Below are positions 23,800 to 27,635 of a DNA stretch of 27,635 nt, in pieces. The notes beneath the pieces are model-generated. The model saw nothing but the letters and a program-made list of their open reading frames with translations. It searched no databases and was not told where the DNA came from. Origin of the DNA: Lichenicola sp964247735 (GTDB taxonomy: Bacteria > Pseudomonadota > Alphaproteobacteria > Acetobacterales > Acetobacteraceae); the NCBI GenBank assembly GCA_964247735.1, contig CAXTVS010000044.1, positions 1 through 27,635 of the forward strand, read 5' to 3'. The number at the start of each line of letters is the position of its first letter. Position 1 is the first letter of the stretch. The translations under genes and the position numbers were made by a program.

Positions 23800-24660
23800 A
23801 TGAGCTTGGTCGATCGGGATCTGGTCGCGGAGGAGCGCGAAGCGGCACGGCGGGCTTCGGCGGGCGTGCCGCGCGGGCCGCGCCGATCGGGACTGGACGA
23901 TGGAACCCGCTGGCTGGCACTGGTTGCCGGTGGGATCGGCCTGCTGCTGGTGGTGACCGTCGGCGGCTGGTCGCTGCTCGGCCATCGTCCGGACGGCATA
24001 CCGGTGATCGAGCCGCTGCCCGGCCCGGTCCGGGTCAAGCCGGCCGACCCCGGCGGCATGCAGGTGATGAGCACGCAGGTGGCGCAGACCAACGGCCCGG
24101 CGGCGCAGGCGCTGGCGCCGGGTCCGGAGGCAGCAAACCCGCAGGCGCTGCAGGCCGAGGTGGACGCCGCACGTCACGCCGACGCGCCGCCGGCCGCCAC
24201 GCCGGCGGCCAACCCGGCGCCCTCCTCCGGTTCGGCACCGGCGGCCGGTCCCGTGGTCGCGGCACCGGTGGCGGCGGCCCCGGTTCCGCTGCAGCCCGCC
24301 GCGCCGGCTGCGGAGGCAAGTCCTGCCGGCGGGGACGCCGGGAACGGGAACGCCACGGATGCGGATGCTCCGGCGGTCCCGGCGGCGGACGCGGATGCCG
24401 TGCCGGCCGGGGCAGGCGGTCCCATGGTGCAGCTCGCGGCGCTGGACAGCGAAGCGGCGGCGCAAGCGGAATGGGCGCGCCTGGCGCATCGGGCGCCATC
24501 CCTGTTCGCCCGGCGCGATCCGGCGATCGTGCCGGTCAGCCGCGACGGCAAGCGGTTCTTCCGGTTGCGCACGGCGGGCTTCGCCAGCGCCGCCGAGGCG
24601 GCGGCGTTCTGCGGGCGGCTGCACGGGGCAGGCATCGCCTGCACGGTTGCGGACTTCTGA
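23800..24660 (+). CDS. SPOR domain-containing membrane protein
   Basis: A 286-residue inner-membrane protein with a short cytoplasmic N-terminus, one transmembrane helix (about 38-60) and the conserved PGPVRVKPADPGGMQV element (75-90) seen in alphaproteobacterial members. A long Ala/Pro-rich periplasmic linker (about 100-205) leads to a C-terminal SPOR domain (about 206-286, MVQLAALDSEAAAQAEW to GIACTVADF). SPOR domains bind denuded glycan strands of peptidoglycan at the division septum. Its position between argS and nagZ is conserved in Alphaproteobacteria and supports a cell-wall role. It is 7 bp from argS and 3 bp from nagZ. Confidence 0.88.
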   Translation: MSLVDRDLVAEEREAARRASAGVPRGPRRSGLDDGTRWLALVAGGIGLLLVVTVGGWSLLGHRPDGIPVIEPLPGPVRVKPADPGGMQVMSTQVAQTNGPAAQALAPGPEAANPQALQAEVDAARHADAPPAATPAANPAPSSGSAPAAGPVVAAPVAAAPVPLQPAAPAAEASPAGGDAGNGNATDADAPAVPAADADAVPAGAGGPMVQLAALDSEAAAQAEWARLAHRAPSLFARRDPAIVPVSRDGKRFFRLRTAGFASAAEAAAFCGRLHGAGIACTVADF

Positions 24661-24663
24661 CAC

Positions 24664-25653
24664 ATGGCGCGGGCGGCGATCGTCGGGCTGTCGGGGCTTG
24701 GGCTCGACGACGGCGAACGCGCGCTGCTGTCGGAGCTCCCGCCGCTCGGGATCATCCTGTTCAAGCGCAACATCGAGGACCCGGACCAGCTGCGCGGCCT
24801 GGTCAATGAGATCCGGACGGTCGTCCCGTCCTGCCTGCTGATGGTCGACCAGGAGGGGGGACGGGTGGCGCGGCTGCGGCCGCCGCATTGGCGCGGACAC
24901 CCGCCGGCGGCGGCGCTGGGCCGGCTGCACGTGCGGGATGCCGGCGCAGGGCGGCGGGCGGCGTTCCTGACCGGGGCGCTGATCGGCGCGGATTGCGCCG
25001 CGGCCGGGTTCGACGTGGCCTGCGCGCCGGTGCTGGATCTCCTGGTGGCGGGCGCCAGCGACGTCATCGGCGACCGGGCCTATGCGGCCGAGCCGGACAC
25101 GGTGGCGGCGCTGGCGGGAGCGCTGGCGGATGGGCTGCTGGCGGCCGGGGTGCAGCCGGTAGGCAAGCACGTGCCGGGACACGGCCGGGCCGCGGTGGAC
25201 AGCCACCTCCTGCTTCCCGAGCTCGACGACGTGGACGAGGACGACCTCCTGCCGTTCCGCAGCCTGTGCTGGCTGCCCTGGATGATGACGGCGCATGTCC
25301 GCTTCCGCCGGCTGGACCCGGTGCAACCGGCGACGCTGTCGCGGGCGGTGCTCGCGCAGGTGGTGCGCGGCCGGATCGGCTACGACAACGTGCTGGTGTC
25401 GGACGACCTGAGCATGCAGGCGGTGTCCGGGGATCCCGGTGCGGCGGCGGCTGCCTGCATCGCGGCCGGGTGCGACGTGGCACTGCATTGTTCCGGCGTG
25501 CTGGCGGACAGCCGCGCGGTGCTGGGCGCGGTCTGCGCCCCGGATGCGGCGGCGCACGCCCGGCTCGGCTCCGCGGTGGCGCTGGCGGCGCGGCGGCGGC
25601 AGGAGCTCGATCCGGCTGCACTGGCGGCGGAGCGTGCGGCGCTGCTGGCATGA
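24664..25653 (+). CDS. nagZ: Beta-N-acetylhexosaminidase NagZ (GH3)
   Basis: A 329-residue cytoplasmic glycosidase that removes GlcNAc from 1,6-anhydro-muropeptides in peptidoglycan recycling. GH3 motifs are DQEGGRVARL (62-71) and KHVPGHG (168-174) followed by DSH (179-181), the flexible loop with the His/Asp acid-base dyad. SDDLSM (246-251) contains the nucleophile aspartate. Start ATG 24664 is 3 bp after the SPOR gene stop, and its stop overlaps scpA by 4 bp. It is a compact single-domain form without the extra C-terminal domain of larger GH3 enzymes. Confidence 0.95.
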   Translation: MARAAIVGLSGLGLDDGERALLSELPPLGIILFKRNIEDPDQLRGLVNEIRTVVPSCLLMVDQEGGRVARLRPPHWRGHPPAAALGRLHVRDAGAGRRAAFLTGALIGADCAAAGFDVACAPVLDLLVAGASDVIGDRAYAAEPDTVAALAGALADGLLAAGVQPVGKHVPGHGRAAVDSHLLLPELDDVDEDDLLPFRSLCWLPWMMTAHVRFRRLDPVQPATLSRAVLAQVVRGRIGYDNVLVSDDLSMQAVSGDPGAAAAACIAAGCDVALHCSGVLADSRAVLGAVCAPDAAAHARLGSAVALAARRRQELDPAALAAERAALLA

Positions 25654-26459
25654 CCGGGGACGCATCCCGGGAGCTGACGCATCCGGACCGGCTCGGCTCG
25701 GCCACGACGGCGCCGCTGCTGCAGCTCGACGGATACGAGGGGCCCCTCGACCTGCTCCTGGAGCTGGCGCGGACGCAGAAGGTGGACCTCCAGCGCATCT
25801 CCATGCTGCAGCTGGTGGAGCAGTACCTCGCTGCGGTCGACGGGGTGCGACTCGAGCTGGCGGCCGACTGGCTGGTGATGGCGGCGTGGCTGGCCTGGCT
25901 GAAGTCGCGCCTGCTGCTGCCCAACCCGCTGGCGCCGGAGGAGGGCGAGGAAGCGGCCGGCCTGCTGCAGGCGCGGCTGACCGGACTGGCGGGGATCCGG
26001 CAGGCGGCAGCCTGGCTGCAGGCGCGCCCGGTGCTCGGGCGCGACGTGTGGACACGCGGTGCGCCGGAGTCGCTGTGCGAGGTCGACCGCAGCGGGCTGT
26101 CCGTGGACCCGGGCCAGCTGCTCGGAGCCTACCTCGCCTGCCGCCGCAGGACGGCGCGGCGCAGCGTGTACCGGCCGCGGCCGCAGCGCCTCCTGAACGT
26201 GCGGGACGCGTCGCAGCGCCTGCAGCGCCTGCTCGGGGATGGCGGGGAATGGCAGGGACTGGACCGGTTCCTGCCGAGCCTGGCCGACCCGGCCGGCGCT
26301 GCGCCGGAGCGGCCACGTCGTGCCGCGCTGGCCGCCCTGCTGCTGGCCGGGCTGGAGCTGGCACGCGACGGCCTGCTGGAGCTGCGGCAGGAGCAGCCGT
26401 TCGGCCCGTTGCTGCTCCGGCGCAGCACGCAGACGGCAGTGCGGGAGGCGGCTGAATGA
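25650..26459 (+). CDS. scpA: Segregation and condensation protein A
   Basis: The 269-residue kleisin subunit of the SMC-ScpAB condensin, which bridges SMC heads during chromosome organisation. The hallmark N-terminal motif YEGPLDLLLELARTQKVDL (residues about 29-47) is followed by the helix VEQYLAAV and AADWLVMAAWLAWLKSRLLL, a near-perfect family signature. The C-terminal winged-helix region (about 215-265) binds the SMC cap. ATG 25650 overlaps the nagZ stop (ATGA), and its own stop overlaps scpB in the same way. No smc gene is in the window. Confidence 0.93.
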   Translation: MTGDASRELTHPDRLGSATTAPLLQLDGYEGPLDLLLELARTQKVDLQRISMLQLVEQYLAAVDGVRLELAADWLVMAAWLAWLKSRLLLPNPLAPEEGEEAAGLLQARLTGLAGIRQAAAWLQARPVLGRDVWTRGAPESLCEVDRSGLSVDPGQLLGAYLACRRRTARRSVYRPRPQRLLNVRDASQRLQRLLGDGGEWQGLDRFLPSLADPAGAAPERPRRAALAALLLAGLELARDGLLELRQEQPFGPLLLRRSTQTAVREAAE

Positions 26460-27043
26460 GCGAGGCGCGGCCTGGGCCGGAATATGCGGTCCGGCTGGTC
26501 GAGGCGCTGGTGTTTGCCGCCGCGGAGCCGGTGACGGAGCGCGCCGTGGCGGAGCTCCTGTCGTCGCACGGGTTGCTGGAGGAGGGTGCGGAGGCGGGTC
26601 AGGTGGCGCGATCGGTGATCGCGCAGCTGTGCCAGGCCTACACGGCTCGTGGCGTGACGCTGGTGCCGGTTGCCGGCGGCTGGCAGTTCCGCACTGCGCC
26701 CGACCTGGCGCCGCTGCTGACGCGGGTGATCGAGCGGCCGCGGCGCCTGCCGGCTGCCGCGATGGAAACGCTGTCGGTCGTCGCCTACCACCAGCCTTGC
26801 ACCCGCGCCGAGATCGAGGCGATCCGCGGCGTGTCGCTGGGGCAGGCGACGCTGGACCTGCTGCTGGAGGCGTCCCTGATCGTGCCGAAGGGGCGCAAGG
26901 AGGTGCCGGGGCGGCCGACGCTGTGGGGAACGTCGCCGCAGTTCCTGAGCCGCTTCGGCCTGCGCGACCTGCACGACCTGCCGCGGCGCGAGGAGCTGCT
27001 GGCGCACCTGCCGGATGTCGGCGCCACGCCGGCGGATGGCTGA
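26456..27043 (+). CDS. scpB: Segregation and condensation protein B
   Basis: The 195-residue winged-helix partner of ScpA in the SMC condensin complex. Supporting segments are RLVEALVFAAAEPVTERAVA at the N-terminus, GWQFRTAPDLAPLL, then AAMETLSVVAYHQPCTRAEI and IRGVSLGQATLDLLLEASLI, and GRPTLWGTSPQFLSRFGLRD near the C-terminus. The AETLAIIAYxQPxTRxEIExIRG pattern is the family signature. ATG 26456 overlaps the scpA stop by 4 bp. It is the last gene of the tightly packed argS-scpB series. Confidence 0.93.
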   Translation: MSEARPGPEYAVRLVEALVFAAAEPVTERAVAELLSSHGLLEEGAEAGQVARSVIAQLCQAYTARGVTLVPVAGGWQFRTAPDLAPLLTRVIERPRRLPAAAMETLSVVAYHQPCTRAEIEAIRGVSLGQATLDLLLEASLIVPKGRKEVPGRPTLWGTSPQFLSRFGLRDLHDLPRREELLAHLPDVGATPADG

Positions 27044-27071
27044 CGGCGGGCTGGCGTGGTAGCGTCGACAC

Positions 27072-27087
27072 CGTAACGCCGTAACGC
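27072..27087 (+). repeat. Tandem 8-bp direct repeat before tatB
   Basis: CGTAACGC occurs twice in immediate succession in the 68-bp gap between scpB and tatB, 24 bp before the tatB start. It is AT-richer than its surroundings. A regulator site is possible, but two short copies can also arise by chance or slippage. Confidence 0.4.
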
Positions 27088-27111
27088 GCAGTCTTTGGGA
27101 CCCTGGGGACA

Positions 27112-27635
27112 ATGTTCGACTTCGCCTGGCCCGAACTCGCGCTCATCGGCATCGTGGGCCTGCTGTTCATCGGCCCCAAGGACATGCCGGTCGCGATCCG
27201 AACGGTGACCAACCTGCTGAAGAAGGGCCGCAAGCTCGCCGGCGAGTTCCAGACCCACGTGGACGAGATGGTCCGCGAGGCCGACCTGGGCGACGCACGC
27301 GACCAGCTGCGCCAGCTGCGCTCGTTCAACGTGCGCGGCCAGATCATGAAGGCGCTGGACGAGGACGGCACGCTCAAGCGTACCCTGGACGAGAAGCCGC
27401 TGGCGGCGGCGCAGCCGCGCTACGCGTCCGTGCCGAAGACGGTACCGGTCGCAACCGGCGCCGCACCGTCCCCCGGACAGGCGATCCCGGAGCGCGCCAC
27501 GGTCCCGGCCAACCGCAGCTGGCACAGCGGCGGCGCGGCCGCGCCGGCGGCGGACGGGCTGGAGGACGGGCCGGACGGCGAGGCGGTCGACGAGGCGGCG
27601 CTGGCGGCGGCCGACCCGGCGCCGCCGATCCTGCC
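27112..27635 (+). CDS. tatB: Sec-independent protein translocase TatB (3' end cut by window)
   Basis: An inner-membrane component of the twin-arginine translocase, which receives signal peptides together with TatC. The visible 174 residues begin MFDFAWPELALIGIVGLLFI, with the conserved Glu8 and the GP hinge (GPKDMP, 21-26) after the short transmembrane helix. An amphipathic helix with VTNLLKKGRKLAGEFQTHVD and a long charged, Ala/Pro-rich tail follow. The early Glu and the long tail mark it as TatB, not TatA. Start ATG 27112 has GGGGA upstream. It is open at the window end. Several proteins in the window (phospholipase C, metallophosphoesterase, aldehyde oxidoreductase) carry Tat signals and would be its clients. 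Confidence 0.92.
   Translation, partial: MFDFAWPELALIGIVGLLFIGPKDMPVAIRTVTNLLKKGRKLAGEFQTHVDEMVREADLGDARDQLRQLRSFNVRGQIMKALDEDGTLKRTLDEKPLAAAQPRYASVPKTVPVATGAAPSPGQAIPERATVPANRSWHSGGAAAPAADGLEDGPDGEAVDEAALAAADPAPPIL

Noticed and set aside
1..27635. CRISPR arrays, tRNA or rRNA genes, intact insertion sequences or prophage genes
   Set aside because: No regularly spaced repeats, cloverleaf-like segments, transposase domains with terminal repeats, or phage structural genes were seen by eye.

Overview
The window is about 27.6 kb of very GC-rich DNA, with third codon positions almost all G or C, from an alphaproteobacterium. Synteny is the best pointer. The right third carries xthA and erpA on the minus strand, divergent from argS, an SPOR-domain gene, nagZ, scpA, scpB and tatB, a block characteristic of Alphaproteobacteria. 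Together with the PaoABC-type aldehyde oxidoreductase and the many Tat-exported proteins it suggests Rhodospirillales, possibly Acetobacteraceae. That family-level placement is an inference.

Left region (1-9375): the 3' end of a chemotaxis receptor gene; a small membrane-anchored protein of unknown function; a lipoprotein with two retropepsin-like aspartyl protease domains; and a divergent pair made of a Tat-exported phosphocholine-specific phospholipase C and a Tat-exported metallophosphoesterase. The 225 bp between that pair contain Pho-box-like half-sites with 11-bp periodicity pointing both ways, so the pair looks like a phosphate-scavenging module. Next come a DUF892 ferritin-like protein, a DUF3429-like membrane protein, an amidohydrolase/decarboxylase-family enzyme, about 560 bp without a recognisable gene, and a CPBP intramembrane protease.

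Decay region (about 9376-11377): no intact gene. On the minus strand there are remnants of an NTF2-like gene (two tandem half-domains, two frameshifts), an HAF-repeat extracellular protein and an NAD-dependent epimerase (SDR). On the plus strand there is the C-terminal half of a LysR regulator. The SDR and LysR remnants face away from each other and both lack their 5' ends, as if one deletion removed a shared divergent promoter.

Middle (11378-20454): an exported M61 peptidase lies divergent from a three-subunit molybdenum aldehyde oxidoreductase (2Fe-2S subunit with a Tat signal, FAD/4Fe-4S subunit, molybdopterin subunit) whose genes overlap. A compact three-gene cassette follows: a single-pass membrane protein, a membrane-anchored Clp/HSP100-type AAA+ ATPase reduced to one D2-like ring domain, and another N-terminally anchored protein. 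This is the best candidate for an undescribed system in the window.

Right region (20696-27635): housekeeping genes for DNA repair (xthA), Fe-S insertion (erpA), arginyl-tRNA synthetase, cell-wall binding and recycling (SPOR, nagZ), chromosome condensation (scpA, scpB) and protein export (tatB, cut by the window end). The plus-strand genes from argS to scpB are separated by a few bases or overlap and form one operon. No dgt gene precedes argS and no tatA lies between scpB and tatB, although related genomes often have both there.
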